Shown: positions 37,835 through 54,228, counted from the stretch's first letter. The stretch is 64,000 bases of DNA from Hydractinia symbiolongicarpus (GCF_029227915.1 NC_079883.1:7688001-7752000), one strand, 5' to 3'. Numbers and translations are program-made. Notes: generated by a model not told the origin, from the sequence alone.

Positions 37835-38386
37835 ATGAGTGAAGCAGCTTCTCCAAAGAAAATCGCACCCAAGAAGAAACCTGCTGCAAAGAAGACAGCT
37901 GATCACCCTAAATATGTGGACATGATCAAGGCTGCTATCGCTACCCTAAAGGAACGCGGTGGTTCATCTCGCCAAGCTATTACAAAATATATTCATGCAA
38001 ATTACAAAGTTGCTGAAAACTCAGATCATCATCTGAAAATGGCTCTTAAACGAGGAGTAACATCAGGCGATTTGATTCAAACTAAAGGCACTGGTGCTTC
38101 TGGATCATTCAAGCTAGGTCAGGTAAAAAAAGAAAAACCTAAGAAAAAGGCCGCAGCAAAAAAGCCAACGGCAAAGAAGCCTACTGCAAAGAAAAGTACA
38201 CCAAAAAAGAAGCCAGCAAAGAAGAGCACGCCAAAGAAAGCAGCAAAGAAGCCTGCCACAAAGAAAGCCTCGGCTAAGAAACCAGCAGCTAAGAAACCCA
38301 CAAAGAAGCCTGTTGCTAAAAAACCTGCAGCAAAGAAGGTCAAAAAGACTCCCAAAAAGGCAGCAAAGAAGACCGCAAAAAAATAA
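37835..38386 (+). CDS. H1: Linker histone H1
   Basis: Protein identical to copy 1. Stem-loop at 38419-38434. Confidence 0.97.
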   Translation: MSEAASPKKIAPKKKPAAKKTADHPKYVDMIKAAIATLKERGGSSRQAITKYIHANYKVAENSDHHLKMALKRGVTSGDLIQTKGTGASGSFKLGQVKKEKPKKKAAAKKPTAKKPTAKKSTPKKKPAKKSTPKKAAKKPATKKASAKKPAAKKPTKKPVAKKPAAKKVKKTPKKAAKKTAKK

Positions 38387-38747
38387 TTTGTGTGTATCTG
38401 GCTATTACATTAACAAACGGCTATTTTTATAGCCACACATTTACAAAAAAACATTATCTTGGTACAAAGTTAAACTTGTTTAAGTCACTTAAACAGTTAA
38501 AAAAGAGTAAATTTAAGATTAGATTCCCTAAGTTTAAGTATTTTCGTTTTTAAATTTCTTATTTTCTTGCTTTTACTTTTCTTGCCCTTCATATTTTTAA
38601 CATTGTCAAACTTTATGTAGCATAAAATTTTTATGTAGCATAAAATTTAAACAGAAAGCAGGACAAAGTTTGATATAAAAAGCTAGCCGTAATATTTTTT
38701 ATGGATGTGTGGCTATAAAAATAGCCGTTTTTTGTTTGGTAAGATGC

Positions 38748-39161
<414 letters not shown>

Positions 39162-39639
39162 TTAAGAAGTCGATGTAGTACGGATACACAAGACGGTCTA
39201 AAATGCACTATCGCGCCAAAGTTTTATTTCTCATATTGATTGACAGCTAAGGTTCAAAACAAACCATTTGATTGGTGCTAAGAAAGTAATTTCTGATTGG
39301 CTGCATAATGACATTACGCTCATTACTTTAACATTTTTATAAAATCTGTGTTTTTTGGCTACGGGAAAACGGCTGTATCTTCTGATACACAAAAGCTTTT
39401 GACTTTTTTTTTTTTTAGTAAGTAGCAGAAGGTTTGGCGAATTCCAACGATGCCAAATTTATTGCCTTACTGAAACATTAAGACCACGAATTTTTAAAAA
39501 AACTACAGTTTTACTTAAAAAAATGTACAAAATGTTCGGAACATTTTGTAATGACGCAACTCTATTGGTTAATTAGGGTGTTTCCACGAGCAGTAGGTAA
39601 TTTTATGGCCTCTTTTTAAAGCTGTCTGAATTCTGTTAA

Positions 39640-39996
<357 letters not shown>

Positions 39997-40456
39997 GCGT
40001 TGTCATTGCTCAACAAAAACGGCTATTTTTATAGCCACAAATCTTTTAAAACATTACTTTGTGCACGCTTCCAAATTACACAATGTGTAAAGTCTTGTCA
40101 CAGTTACATTTATTGCTATACGATACTATGTCATATATGACACAAAAAAAATTTAGAAATACTTTGTAGGGTTAATTTGCCTGGGAGTGTTTCCGTGAAA
40201 AGCTGGGTTAAGTTAAATGTAAGCAATAACATGGATCAATGTACTTGTCTTTTCTGCAAGTACAGCTAATAATACGTATGAAAAGTGAAGCTAATCCACA
40301 CACACATGGGGAAGTATTTTAAATGTAGGCTAGTGTTCTTAAGCACATTATTTAGAAGTTTTATTAACTTCGGTTAACTTGTAGTGACGCCAAGTAAATG
40401 TTTTTTTAAAGATGTGTGGTCTTAAAAAAGACCGTTTGTGTTTGGTAGACGTTGGT

Positions 40457-40861
40457 TTACTTGCTGCTTGTGTATTTTGTGACGGCTTTTGTTCCTTCAC
40501 TGACTGCGTGTTTTGCAAGTTCTCCAGGCAAGAGAAGACGTACTGCGGTTTGAATTTCACGAGAAGAGATGGTCGACTTTTTGTTTTGAAGAGCCAAACG
40601 CGAAGCTTCGGAAGCAATGCGCTCAAAGATGTCGTTGACAAATGAGTTCATGATGCTCATAGCTTTGCTTGAAACTCCGACATCTGGGTGAACTTGTTTC
40701 AAAACATTGTAGATGTAAATAGCATAACTTTCCTTTCTCTTTCTCTTGCGTTTCTTTTCACCAGTTCCACCAATCTTTCCTCCTTTTTTGCCGGCTCTTT
40801 TTTCACCTTTCTTGGCTACTTTAGGTGCCTGTTTTCCTCCTTTAGCTGCTGCGTCAGACAT
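40457..40861 (-). CDS. H2B: Histone H2B
   Basis: Protein identical to copy 1. Variant stem-loop at 40418-40433. Confidence 0.98.
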   Translation of the reverse strand: MSDAAAKGGKQAPKVAKKGEKRAGKKGGKIGGTGEKKRKRKRKESYAIYIYNVLKQVHPDVGVSSKAMSIMNSFVNDIFERIASEASRLALQNKKSTISSREIQTAVRLLLPGELAKHAVSEGTKAVTKYTSSK

Positions 40862-41145
40862 GGTTAAAAATTTTTGCTACTTAACTTGTAAATAAGCATT
40901 AAACTGCAAGTCAAAACTTTTTGTTTATAAGTAAAAAAATCGGATCGAATTCGATCCGAAAACGCCGATACGCAATTTAATTGGTTAAAAAAAAAATCTT
41001 TTGTTTAATACTTAATTATGATTGGTTAAAAAAACATGATTTCGATCCTATTTTTATGATGAAAAAACGAGTAAAGTTTATTTCGTTAACACTTACGTTA
41101 AATATTCGTACGTTTTTGTATTAACTTACAAATCAAATCGCAGTT

Positions 41146-41526
41146 ATGTCTGGACGTGGAAAAGGTGGAAAAGCTAAGGCTAAAGCCAAGACAAGATCCT
41201 CAAGAGCTGGACTTCAATTTCCAGTCGGTAGAGTGCATAGATTCCTTCGTAGAGGGCACTATGCTAACCGAATTGGATCTGGAGCACCAGTTTACTTAGC
41301 AGCCGTCTTGGAATATTTATCTGCTGAGATATTGGAGTTGGCTGGTAACGCAGCAAGAGACAACAAAAAAGCTAGGATTATTCCAAGACATTTACAATTG
41401 GCTGTTCGTAATGATGAAGAATTAAACAAACTTTTGAGCGGTGTAACCATTGCAGCTGGTGGTGTTTTGCCAAACATTCAAGCTGTCTTACTCCCAAAGA
41501 AGAACGACAAAGGACAGAAGAAGTAA
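41146..41526 (+). CDS. H2A: Histone H2A
   Basis: Protein identical to copy 1. Stem-loop at 41549-41564. Confidence 0.98.
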   Translation: MSGRGKGGKAKAKAKTRSSRAGLQFPVGRVHRFLRRGHYANRIGSGAPVYLAAVLEYLSAEILELAGNAARDNKKARIIPRHLQLAVRNDEELNKLLSGVTIAAGGVLPNIQAVLLPKKNDKGQKK

Positions 41527-41723
41527 ACCGCTACACTCAGAAAACAACGGCTATTTTTATAGCCACACATCTTTAAAAAAACATTGTTTTTTTCACAAAA
41601 CTATAACCTTAAAGTCTAATAGATAATCCATGCATACGCCTTGTCCTAAGTAACTCAAAGAAATTAAATAAAAAAATTTGATCACAACGTCAAAATAAAT
41701 TGCACGTATTTGCACCTACTAAT

Positions 41724-41843
41724 GTCTACGGCCATACCACGATGAACACACCCGTTCTCGTCTGATCACGGAAGTTAAGCATCGTCGGGCCGGGATAGTA
41801 CTTGGATGGGGGACCGCCTGGGAACTCCCGGTGTCGTAGGCTT
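41724..41843 (+). rRNA. 5S rRNA: 5S ribosomal RNA
   Basis: Same 120-nt RNA; type B flanks. Confidence 0.98.
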
Positions 41844-42170
41844 TTCATTTTCATTTGCTGTGATATATTTCTTGTTATAACAATTAAGGAACGTGGCGGT
41901 TGTTGAAAGTGTTTCCTATGACATTTTCCTACGACATTTTCAGGTGATAGTACGAGAAAAAAGAGCTTTCAAATGCATACAAACTCGATCTATTGCCGAT
42001 CATCCAATAACCCTGACGGAATGGCAAATAAAATAAAATTCCGCCGCCTTCCGAGGACTTATATCGCAATCACGTTTCGTAACAGCCAAGCGAGGTTTTA
42101 CCTTAGCGTTTAAGTCACCACCGACATTTGGCCGCGCAACTTTTCTAAGCTCATTCATTTTGACTTAAGG

Positions 42171-42335
42171 AGGGGGCGAGCGCGGACGCAGGCCCCCACT
42201 ACCAGAAATTGTACGGTCGAGTTACTGACGTTTGCAGTAATCGCAGAGGTCAGCCCAAGCGTAGTGCAATGCAAGAGCCTCACTCTGGAAGAAAACCCTC
42301 ATTGATCAGTCTTTACTTCCCCGTCAGGTAAGTAT
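42171..42335 (-). ncRNA. U1: U1 spliceosomal snRNA
   Basis: Same RNA as copy 1; PSE at 42384-42392. Confidence 0.95.
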
Positions 42336-42524
42336 GAGTTGGAACTGCACCGTAGCATGAGGGTACCCTTCAAAGTTTGTTAATGCTTGTGGCTTGAGTG
42401 TGTTATAAACTGCCGTGTCGCGGGGCATAGGCTGTATTCTCCCCCAGTGTACGCGTTTTGTTCCCGCCGTAGACTATGCAGAGTGCCGTCGGAAAGAGGA
42501 CTGCTATTATTCTTTTATTGCTTA

Positions 42525-42712
42525 TGTGGGCCGCCATCGGTAATAGTGCAACACCAAGGCAACCCGTGGTCACGGCGTGAATGAATCCACCTCCATGACC
42601 CAAGGCCAAAAATCAGATTAATATACTGACCATTCAGAGAATGGCCTACCAGATATTAAACTGATAAGAACAGATACTACACTTGATCTTAGCCATTAGG
42701 CCGAGAAGCGAT
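42525..42712 (-). ncRNA. U2: U2 spliceosomal snRNA
   Basis: Same RNA as copy 1; PSE at 42758-42766. Confidence 0.95.
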
Positions 42713-43034
42713 AAAGAACAAGCGTTGCCATGATAGGCATCGTCCACACACCGTAACTGCTTGTGGAGCATGTCACGTTACTGTAAAGCTTACAACTGTC
42801 ACCGCGTACGGATGGACGGCGACATAGTAAAAATCACGGCTGTTGATTTAGCCGTAGGATGGAGAGCGACTGTAGCGAGTGGATGGTAACTTACATGAAT
42901 GCTAACAAAGGCGACGATACTAAGTGCGTGATATTACTTTCCAATATGTCTGCGTACATTCCGTTTATCAACGCATTACGCCAGAACGTGCGCGCGCGTT
43001 ACACAGTAGACCATGCAGCCGAAATGCGACAGTG

Positions 43035-43107
43035 CGACCCTGCCAGGAGTCGAACCTGGAATCCCCTGATTCGTAGTCAGATGCCTTATCCATTGGGCCA
43101 CAGGGCC
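43035..43107 (-). tRNA. trnR-ACG: tRNA-Arg(ACG), G1 form
   Basis: Same as 19641-19713. Confidence 0.97.
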
Positions 43108-43686
43108 ATGCTTATGACTTCGCCCCATCGTCATTTTGGCTTGCGCATTCGTTTTACTTACGACAGAATTCTTCGTGTTTGTAGCCATGAAAGAAAGGGA
43201 CTTCTGTGAGTGAATTTTTTTACTGTGGTCTAATAAAAAAGTCGAAACGCAGTGCCCAATATATGAATTGCTCCTAATAGCCGGAAACAGGCCGTGTCGA
43301 TGATGTAGGCCGACATACGCAACGCAAACCAAAGAACGCTTTATGAAAATCCTAACACGAGCGCGGAAGAAGCCCAAATTAACAGACTAGATGTAATGCT
43401 GAAGACCTCAAACTCCAGCAGCTTCTCTTGCAGACTATTGCGTCGTACTACAAATAAAAATTAACATGCTTTCGCATAGTCGCGGCACCCAAAACGGACA
43501 TTATACGATGTACAGAAACACACATTTCTGTTTTCGCGCCAAATCAATTCCCGGGAGTGGTACTTTTACGTCCGCATACTTCGCACCGTCTTAAATTATA
43601 TCTCATTTACACGGTAATGTTTAGTATACTTCTACTGTGATAACAAGCATCGTTTATCGTTGGATTGTTGTAAGAAAACATTAAAA

Positions 43687-44238
43687 ATGAGTGAAGCAGC
43701 TTCTCCAAAGAAAATCGCACCCAAGAAGAAACCTGCTGCAAAGAAGACAGCTGATCACCCTAAATATGTGGACATGATCAAGGCTGCTATCGCTACCCTA
43801 AAGGAACGCGGTGGTTCATCTCGCCAAGCTATTACAAAATATATTCATGCAAATTACAAAGTTGCTGAAAACTCAGATCATCATCTGAAAATGGCTCTTA
43901 AACGAGGAGTAACATCAGGCGATTTGATTCAAACTAAAGGCACTGGTGCTTCTGGATCATTCAAGCTAGGTCAGGTAAAAAAAGAAAAACCTAAGAAAAA
44001 GGCCGCAGCAAAAAAGCCAACGGCAAAGAAGCCTACTGCAAAGAAAAGTACACCAAAAAAGAAGCCAGCAAAGAAGAGCACGCCAAAGAAAGCAGCAAAG
44101 AAGCCTGCCACAAAGAAAGCCTCGGCTAAGAAACCAGCAGCTAAGAAACCCACAAAGAAGCCTGTTGCTAAAAAACCTGCAGCAAAGAAGGTCAAAAAGA
44201 CTCCCAAAAAGGCAGCAAAGAAGACCGCAAAAAAATAA
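43687..44238 (+). CDS. H1: Linker histone H1
   Basis: Protein identical to copy 1. Stem-loop at 44271-44286. Confidence 0.97.
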   Translation: MSEAASPKKIAPKKKPAAKKTADHPKYVDMIKAAIATLKERGGSSRQAITKYIHANYKVAENSDHHLKMALKRGVTSGDLIQTKGTGASGSFKLGQVKKEKPKKKAAAKKPTAKKPTAKKSTPKKKPAKKSTPKKAAKKPATKKASAKKPAAKKPTKKPVAKKPAAKKVKKTPKKAAKKTAKK

Positions 44239-44599
44239 TTTGTGTGTATCTGGCTATTACATTAACAAACGGCTATTTTTATAGCCACACATTTACAAAA
44301 AAACATTATCTTGGTACAAAGTTAAACTTGTTTAAGTCACTTAAACAGTTAAAAAAGAGTAAATTTAAGATTAGATTCCCTAAGTTTAAGTATTTTCGTT
44401 TTTAAATTTCTTATTTTCTTGCTTTTACTTTTCTTGCCCTTCATATTTTTAACATTGTCAAACTTTATGTAGCATAAAATTTTTATGTAGCATAAAATTT
44501 AAACAGAAAGCAGGACAAAGTTTGATATAAAAAGCTAGCCGTAATACTTTTTATGGATGTGTGGCTATAAAAATAGCCGTTTTTTGTTTGGTAAGATGC

Positions 44600-45013
<414 letters not shown>

Positions 45014-45491
45014 TTAAGAAGTCGATGTAGTACGGATACACAAGACGGTCTAAAATGCACTATCGCGCCAAAGTTTTATTTCTCATATTGATTGACAGCT
45101 AAGGTTCAAAACAAACCATTTGATTGGTGCTAAGAAAGTAATTTCTGATTGGCTGCATAATGACATTACGCTCATTACTTTAACATTTTTATAAAATCTG
45201 TGTTTTTTGGCTACGGGAAAACGGCTGTATCTTCTGATACACAAAAGCTTTTGACTTTTTTTTTTTTTAGTAAGTAGCAGAAGGTTTGGCGAATTCCAAC
45301 GATGCCAAATTTATTGCCTTACTGAAACATTAAGACCACGAATTTTTAAAAAAACTACAGTTTTACTTAAAAAAATGTACAAAATGTTCGGAACATTTTG
45401 TAATGACGCAACTCTATTGGTTAATTAGGGTGTTTCCACGAGCAGTAGGTAATTTTATGGCCTCTTTTTAAAGCTGTCTGAATTCTGTTAA

Positions 45492-45848
<357 letters not shown>

Positions 45849-46308
45849 GCGTTGTCATTGCTCAACAAAAACGGCTATTTTTATAGCCACAAATCTTTTA
45901 AAACATTACTTTGTGCACGCTTCCAAATTACACAATGTGTAAAGTCTTGTCACAGTTACATTTATTGCTATACGATACTATGTCATATATGACACAAAAA
46001 AAATTTAGAAATACTTTGTAGGGTTAATTTGCCTGGGAGTGTTTCCGTGAAAAGCTGGGTTAAGTTAAATGTAAGCAATAACATGGATCAATGTACTTGT
46101 CTTTTCTGCAAGTACAGCTAATAATACGTATGAAAAGTGAAGCTAATCCACACACACATGGGGAAGTATTTTAAATGTAGGCTAGTGTTCTTAAGCACAT
46201 TATTTAGAAGTTTTATTAACTTCGGTTAACTTGTAGTGACGCCAAGTAAATGTTTTTTTAAAGATGTGTGGTCTTAAAAAAGACCGTTTGTGTTTGGTAG
46301 ACGTTGGT

Positions 46309-46713
46309 TTACTTGCTGCTTGTGTATTTTGTGACGGCTTTTGTTCCTTCACTGACTGCGTGTTTTGCAAGTTCTCCAGGCAAGAGAAGACGTACTGCGG
46401 TTTGAATTTCACGAGAAGAGATGGTCGACTTTTTGTTTTGAAGAGCCAAACGCGAAGCTTCGGAAGCAATGCGCTCAAAGATGTCGTTGACAAATGAGTT
46501 CATGATGCTCATAGCTTTGCTTGAAACTCCGACATCTGGGTGAACTTGTTTCAAAACATTGTAGATGTAAATAGCATAACTTTCCTTTCTCTTTCTCTTG
46601 CGTTTCTTTTCACCAGTTCCACCAATCTTTCCTCCTTTTTTGCCGGCTCTTTTTTCACCTTTCTTGGCTACTTTAGGTGCCTGTTTTCCTCCTTTAGCTG
46701 CTGCGTCAGACAT
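46309..46713 (-). CDS. H2B: Histone H2B
   Basis: Protein identical to copy 1. Variant stem-loop at 46270-46285. Confidence 0.98.
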   Translation of the reverse strand: MSDAAAKGGKQAPKVAKKGEKRAGKKGGKIGGTGEKKRKRKRKESYAIYIYNVLKQVHPDVGVSSKAMSIMNSFVNDIFERIASEASRLALQNKKSTISSREIQTAVRLLLPGELAKHAVSEGTKAVTKYTSSK

Positions 46714-46997
46714 GGTTAAAAATTTTTGCTACTTAACTTGTAAATAAGCATTAAACTGCAAGTCAAAACTTTTTGTTTATAAGTAAAAAAATCGGATCGA
46801 ATTCGATCCGAAAACGCCGATACGCAATTTAATTGGTTAAAAAAAAAATCTTTTGTTTAATACTTAATTATGATTGGTTAAAAAAACATGATTTCGATCC
46901 TATTTTTATGATGAAAAAACGAGTAAAGTTTATTTCGTTAACACTTACGTTAAATATTCGTACGTTTTTGTATTAACTTACAAATCAAATCGCAGTT

Positions 46998-47378
46998 ATG
47001 TCTGGACGTGGAAAAGGTGGAAAAGCTAAGGCTAAAGCCAAGACAAGATCCTCAAGAGCTGGACTTCAATTTCCAGTCGGTAGAGTGCATAGATTCCTTC
47101 GTAGAGGGCACTATGCTAACCGAATTGGATCTGGAGCACCAGTTTACTTAGCAGCCGTCTTGGAATATTTATCTGCTGAGATATTGGAGTTGGCTGGTAA
47201 CGCAGCAAGAGACAACAAAAAAGCTAGGATTATTCCAAGACATTTACAATTGGCTGTTCGTAATGATGAAGAATTAAACAAACTTTTGAGCGGTGTAACC
47301 ATTGCAGCTGGTGGTGTTTTGCCAAACATTCAAGCTGTCTTACTCCCAAAGAAGAACGACAAAGGACAGAAGAAGTAA
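46998..47378 (+). CDS. H2A: Histone H2A
   Basis: Protein identical to copy 1. Stem-loop at 47401-47416. Confidence 0.98.
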   Translation: MSGRGKGGKAKAKAKTRSSRAGLQFPVGRVHRFLRRGHYANRIGSGAPVYLAAVLEYLSAEILELAGNAARDNKKARIIPRHLQLAVRNDEELNKLLSGVTIAAGGVLPNIQAVLLPKKNDKGQKK

Positions 47379-47575
47379 ACCGCTACACTCAGAAAACAAC
47401 GGCTATTTTTATAGCCACACATCTTTAAAAAAACATTGTTTTTTTCACAAAACTATAACCTTAAAGTCTAATAGATAATCCATGCATACGCCTTGTCCTA
47501 AGTAACTCAAAGAAATTAAATAAAAAAATTTGATCACAACGTCAAAATAAATTGCACGTATTTGCACCTACTAAT

Positions 47576-47695
47576 GTCTACGGCCATACCACGATGAACA
47601 CACCCGTTCTCGTCTGATCACGGAAGTTAAGCATCGTCGGGCCGGGATAGTACTTGGATGGGGGACCGCCTGGGAACTCCCGGTGTCGTAGGCTT
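47576..47695 (+). rRNA. 5S rRNA: 5S ribosomal RNA
   Basis: Same 120-nt RNA; type B flanks. Confidence 0.98.
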
Positions 47696-48022
47696 TTCAT
47701 TTTCATTTGCTGTGATATATTTCTTGTTATAACAATTAAGGAACGTGGCGGTTGTTGAAAGTGTTTCCTATGACATTTTCCTACGACATTTTCAGGTGAT
47801 AGTACGAGAAAAAAGAGCTTTCAAATGCATACAAACTCGATCTATTGCCGATCATCCAATAACCCTGACGGAATGGCAAATAAAATAAAATTCCGCCGCC
47901 TTCCGAGGACTTATATCGCAATCACGTTTCGTAACAGCCAAGCGAGGTTTTACCTTAGCGTTTAAGTCACCACCGACATTTGGCCGCGCAACTTTTCTAA
48001 GCTCATTCATTTTGACTTAAGG

Positions 48023-48187
48023 AGGGGGCGAGCGCGGACGCAGGCCCCCACTACCAGAAATTGTACGGTCGAGTTACTGACGTTTGCAGTAATCGCAGAG
48101 GTCAGCCCAAGCGTAGTGCAATGCAAGAGCCTCACTCTGGAAGAAAACCCTCATTGATCAGTCTTTACTTCCCCGTCAGGTAAGTAT
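48023..48187 (-). ncRNA. U1: U1 spliceosomal snRNA
   Basis: Same RNA as copy 1; PSE at 48236-48244. Confidence 0.95.
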
Positions 48188-48376
48188 GAGTTGGAACTGC
48201 ACCGTAGCATGAGGGTACCCTTCAAAGTTTGTTAATGCTTGTGGCTTGAGTGTGTTATAAACTGCCGTGTCGCGGGGCATAGGCTGTATTCTCCCCCAGT
48301 GTACGCGTTTTGTTCCCGCCGTAGACTATGCAGAGTGCCGTCGGAAAGAGGACTGCTATTATTCTTTTATTGCTTA

Positions 48377-48564
48377 TGTGGGCCGCCATCGGTAATAGTG
48401 CAACACCAAGGCAACCCGTGGTCACGGCGTGAATGAATCCACCTCCATGACCCAAGGCCAAAAATCAGATTAATATACTGACCATTCAGAGAATGGCCTA
48501 CCAGATATTAAACTGATAAGAACAGATACTACACTTGATCTTAGCCATTAGGCCGAGAAGCGAT
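48377..48564 (-). ncRNA. U2: U2 spliceosomal snRNA
   Basis: Same RNA as copy 1; PSE at 48610-48618. Confidence 0.95.
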
Positions 48565-48886
48565 AAAGAACAAGCGTTGCCATGATAGGCATCGTCCACA
48601 CACCGTAACTGCTTGTGGAGCATGTCACGTTACTGTAAAGCTTACAACTGTCACCGCGTACGGATGGACGGCGACATAGTAAAAATCACGGCTGTTGATT
48701 TAGCCGTAGGATGGAGAGCGACTGTAGCGAGTGGATGGTAACTTACATGAATGCTAACAAAGGCGACGATACTAAGTGCGTGATATTACTTTCCAATATG
48801 TCTGCGTACATTCCGTTTATCAACGCATTACGCCAGAACGTGCGCGCGCGTTACACAGTAGACCATGCAGCCGAAATGCGACAGTG

Positions 48887-48959
48887 CGACCCTGCCAGGA
48901 GTCGAACCTGGAATCCCCTGATTCGTAGTCAGATGCCTTATCCATTGGGCCACAGGGCC
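48887..48959 (-). tRNA. trnR-ACG: tRNA-Arg(ACG), G1 form
   Basis: Same as 19641-19713. Confidence 0.97.
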
Positions 48960-49538
48960 ATGCTTATGACTTCGCCCCATCGTCATTTTGGCTTGCGCAT
49001 TCGTTTTACTTACGACAGAATTCTTCGTGTTTGTAGCCATGAAAGAAAGGGACTTCTGTGAGTGAATTTTTTTACTGTGGTCTAATAAAAAAGTCGAAAC
49101 GCAGTGCCCAATATATGAATTGCTCCTAATAGCCGGAAACAGGCCGTGTCGATGATGTAGGCCGACATACGCAACGCAAACCAAAGAACGCTTTATGAAA
49201 ATCCTAACACGAGCGCGGAAGAAGCCCAAATTAACAGACTAGATGTAATGCTGAAGACCTCAAACTCCAGCAGCTTCTCTTGCAGACTATTGCGTCGTAC
49301 TACAAATAAAAATTAACATGCTTTCGCATAGTCGCGGCACCCAAAACGGACATTATACGATGTACAGAAACACACATTTCTGTTTTCGCGCCAAATCAAT
49401 TCCCGGGAGTGGTACTTTTACGTCCGCATACTTCGCACCGTCTTAAATTATATCTCATTTACACGGTAATGTTTAGTATACTTCTACTGTGATAACAAGC
49501 ATCGTTTATCGTTGGATTGTTGTAAGAAAACATTAAAA

Positions 49539-50090
49539 ATGAGTGAAGCAGCTTCTCCAAAGAAAATCGCACCCAAGAAGAAACCTGCTGCAAAGAAGAC
49601 AGCTGATCACCCTAAATATGTGGACATGATCAAGGCTGCTATCGCTACCCTAAAGGAACGCGGTGGTTCATCTCGCCAAGCTATTACAAAATATATTCAT
49701 GCAAATTACAAAGTTGCTGAAAACTCAGATCATCATCTGAAAATGGCTCTTAAACGAGGAGTAACATCAGGCGATTTGATTCAAACTAAAGGCACTGGTG
49801 CTTCTGGATCATTCAAGCTAGGTCAGGTAAAAAAAGAAAAACCTAAGAAAAAGGCCGCAGCAAAAAAGCCAACGGCAAAGAAGCCTACTGCAAAGAAAAG
49901 TACACCAAAAAAGAAGCCAGCAAAGAAGAGCACGCCAAAGAAAGCAGCAAAGAAGCCTGCCACAAAGAAAGCCTCGGCTAAGAAACCAGCAGCTAAGAAA
50001 CCCACAAAGAAGCCTGTTGCTAAAAAACCTGCAGCAAAGAAGGTCAAAAAGACTCCCAAAAAGGCAGCAAAGAAGACCGCAAAAAAATAA
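49539..50090 (+). CDS. H1: Linker histone H1
   Basis: Protein identical to copy 1. Stem-loop at 50123-50138. Confidence 0.97.
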   Translation: MSEAASPKKIAPKKKPAAKKTADHPKYVDMIKAAIATLKERGGSSRQAITKYIHANYKVAENSDHHLKMALKRGVTSGDLIQTKGTGASGSFKLGQVKKEKPKKKAAAKKPTAKKPTAKKSTPKKKPAKKSTPKKAAKKPATKKASAKKPAAKKPTKKPVAKKPAAKKVKKTPKKAAKKTAKK

Positions 50091-50451
50091 TTTGTGTGTA
50101 TCTGGCTATTACATTAACAAACGGCTATTTTTATAGCCACACATTTACAAAAAAACATTATCTTGGTACAAAGTTAAACTTGTTTAAGTCACTTAAACAG
50201 TTAAAAAAGAGTAAATTTAAGATTAGATTCCCTAAGTTTAAGTATTTTCGTTTTTAAATTTCTTATTTTCTTGCTTTTACTTTTCTTGCCCTTCATATTT
50301 TTAACATTGTCAAACTTTATGTAGCATAAAATTTTTATGTAGCATAAAATTTAAACAGAAAGCAGGACAAAGTTTGATATAAAAAGCTAGCCGTAATATT
50401 TTTTATGGATGTGTGGCTATAAAAATAGCCGTTTTTTGTTTGGTAAGATGC

Positions 50452-50865
<414 letters not shown>

Positions 50866-51343
50866 TTAAGAAGTCGATGTAGTACGGATACACAAGACGG
50901 TCTAAAATGCACTATCGCGCCAAAGTTTTATTTCTCATATTGATTGACAGCTAAGGTTCAAAACAAACCATTTGATTGGTGCTAAGAAAGTAATTTCTGA
51001 TTGGCTGCATAATGACATTACGCTCATTACTTTAACATTTTTATAAAATCTGTGTTTTTTGGCTACGGGAAAACGGCTGTATCTTCTGATACACAAAAGC
51101 TTTTGACTTTTTTTTTTTTTAGTAAGTAGCAGAAGGTTTGGCGAATTCCAACGATGCCAAATTTATTGCCTTACTGAAACATTAAGACCACGAATTTTTA
51201 AAAAAACTACAGTTTTACTTAAAAAAATGTACAAAATGTTCGGAACATTTTGTAATGACGCAACTCTATTGGTTAATTAGGGTGTTTCCACGAGCAGTAG
51301 GTAATTTTATGGCCTCTTTTTAAAGCTGTCTGAATTCTGTTAA

Positions 51344-51700
<357 letters not shown>

Positions 51701-52160
51701 GCGTTGTCATTGCTCAACAAAAACGGCTATTTTTATAGCCACAAATCTTTTAAAACATTACTTTGTGCACGCTTCCAAATTACACAATGTGTAAAGTCTT
51801 GTCACAGTTACATTTATTGCTATACGATACTATGTCATATATGACACAAAAAAAATTTAGAAATACTTTGTAGGGTTAATTTGCCTGGGAGTGTTTCCGT
51901 GAAAAGCTGGGTTAAGTTAAATGTAAGCAATAACATGGATCAATGTACTTGTCTTTTCTGCAAGTACAGCTAATAATACGTATGAAAAGTGAAGCTAATC
52001 CACACACACATGGGGAAGTATTTTAAATGTAGGCTAGTGTTCTTAAGCACATTATTTAGAAGTTTTATTAACTTCGGTTAACTTGTAGTGACGCCAAGTA
52101 AATGTTTTTTTAAAGATGTGTGGTCTTAAAAAAGACCGTTTGTGTTTGGTAGACGTTGGT

Positions 52161-52565
52161 TTACTTGCTGCTTGTGTATTTTGTGACGGCTTTTGTTCCT
52201 TCACTGACTGCGTGTTTTGCAAGTTCTCCAGGCAAGAGAAGACGTACTGCGGTTTGAATTTCACGAGAAGAGATGGTCGACTTTTTGTTTTGAAGAGCCA
52301 AACGCGAAGCTTCGGAAGCAATGCGCTCAAAGATGTCGTTGACAAATGAGTTCATGATGCTCATAGCTTTGCTTGAAACTCCGACATCTGGGTGAACTTG
52401 TTTCAAAACATTGTAGATGTAAATAGCATAACTTTCCTTTCTCTTTCTCTTGCGTTTCTTTTCACCAGTTCCACCAATCTTTCCTCCTTTTTTGCCGGCT
52501 CTTTTTTCACCTTTCTTGGCTACTTTAGGTGCCTGTTTTCCTCCTTTAGCTGCTGCGTCAGACAT
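52161..52565 (-). CDS. H2B: Histone H2B
   Basis: Protein identical to copy 1. Variant stem-loop at 52122-52137. Confidence 0.98.
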   Translation of the reverse strand: MSDAAAKGGKQAPKVAKKGEKRAGKKGGKIGGTGEKKRKRKRKESYAIYIYNVLKQVHPDVGVSSKAMSIMNSFVNDIFERIASEASRLALQNKKSTISSREIQTAVRLLLPGELAKHAVSEGTKAVTKYTSSK

Positions 52566-52849
52566 GGTTAAAAATTTTTGCTACTTAACTTGTAAATAAG
52601 CATTAAACTGCAAGTCAAAACTTTTTGTTTATAAGTAAAAAAATCGGATCGAATTCGATCCGAAAACGCCGATACGCAATTTAATTGGTTAAAAAAAAAA
52701 TCTTTTGTTTAATACTTAATTATGATTGGTTAAAAAAACATGATTTCGATCCTATTTTTATGATGAAAAAACGAGTAAAGTTTATTTCGTTAACACTTAC
52801 GTTAAATATTCGTACGTTTTTGTATTAACTTACAAATCAAATCGCAGTT

Positions 52850-53230
52850 ATGTCTGGACGTGGAAAAGGTGGAAAAGCTAAGGCTAAAGCCAAGACAAGA
52901 TCCTCAAGAGCTGGACTTCAATTTCCAGTCGGTAGAGTGCATAGATTCCTTCGTAGAGGGCACTATGCTAACCGAATTGGATCTGGAGCACCAGTTTACT
53001 TAGCAGCCGTCTTGGAATATTTATCTGCTGAGATATTGGAGTTGGCTGGTAACGCAGCAAGAGACAACAAAAAAGCTAGGATTATTCCAAGACATTTACA
53101 ATTGGCTGTTCGTAATGATGAAGAATTAAACAAACTTTTGAGCGGTGTAACCATTGCAGCTGGTGGTGTTTTGCCAAACATTCAAGCTGTCTTACTCCCA
53201 AAGAAGAACGACAAAGGACAGAAGAAGTAA
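52850..53230 (+). CDS. H2A: Histone H2A
   Basis: Protein identical to copy 1. Stem-loop at 53253-53268. Confidence 0.98.
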   Translation: MSGRGKGGKAKAKAKTRSSRAGLQFPVGRVHRFLRRGHYANRIGSGAPVYLAAVLEYLSAEILELAGNAARDNKKARIIPRHLQLAVRNDEELNKLLSGVTIAAGGVLPNIQAVLLPKKNDKGQKK

Positions 53231-53427
53231 ACCGCTACACTCAGAAAACAACGGCTATTTTTATAGCCACACATCTTTAAAAAAACATTGTTTTTTTCAC
53301 AAAACTATAACCTTAAAGTCTAATAGATAATCCATGCATACGCCTTGTCCTAAGTAACTCAAAGAAATTAAATAAAAAAATTTGATCACAACGTCAAAAT
53401 AAATTGCACGTATTTGCACCTACTAAT

Positions 53428-53547
53428 GTCTACGGCCATACCACGATGAACACACCCGTTCTCGTCTGATCACGGAAGTTAAGCATCGTCGGGCCGGGAT
53501 AGTACTTGGATGGGGGACCGCCTGGGAACTCCCGGTGTCGTAGGCTT
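53428..53547 (+). rRNA. 5S rRNA: 5S ribosomal RNA
   Basis: Same 120-nt RNA; last complete 5S in direct orientation. Confidence 0.98.
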
Positions 53548-53874
53548 TTCATTTTCATTTGCTGTGATATATTTCTTGTTATAACAATTAAGGAACGTGG
53601 CGGTTGTTGAAAGTGTTTCCTATGACATTTTCCTACGACATTTTCAGGTGATAGTACGAGAAAAAAGAGCTTTCAAATGCATACAAACTCGATCTATTGC
53701 CGATCATCCAATAACCCTGACGGAATGGCAAATAAAATAAAATTCCGCCGCCTTCCGAGGACTTATATCGCAATCACGTTTCGTAACAGCCAAGCGAGGT
53801 TTTACCTTAGCGTTTAAGTCACCACCGACATTTGGCCGCGCAACTTTTCTAAGCTCATTCATTTTGACTTAAGG

Positions 53875-54039
53875 AGGGGGCGAGCGCGGACGCAGGCCCC
53901 CACTACCAGAAATTGTACGGTCGAGTTACTGACGTTTGCAGTAATCGCAGAGGTCAGCCCAAGCGTAGTGCAATGCAAGAGCCTCACTCTGGAAGAAAAC
54001 CCTCATTGATCAGTCTTTACTTCCCCGTCAGGTAAGTAT
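53875..54039 (-). ncRNA. U1: U1 spliceosomal snRNA
   Basis: Same RNA as copy 1; PSE at 54088-54096. Confidence 0.95.
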
Positions 54040-54228
54040 GAGTTGGAACTGCACCGTAGCATGAGGGTACCCTTCAAAGTTTGTTAATGCTTGTGGCTTG
54101 AGTGTGTTATAAACTGCCGTGTCGCGGGGCATAGGCTGTATTCTCCCCCAGTGTACGCGTTTTGTTCCCGCCGTAGACTATGCAGAGTGCCGTCGGAAAG
54201 AGGACTGCTATTATTCTTTTATTGCTTA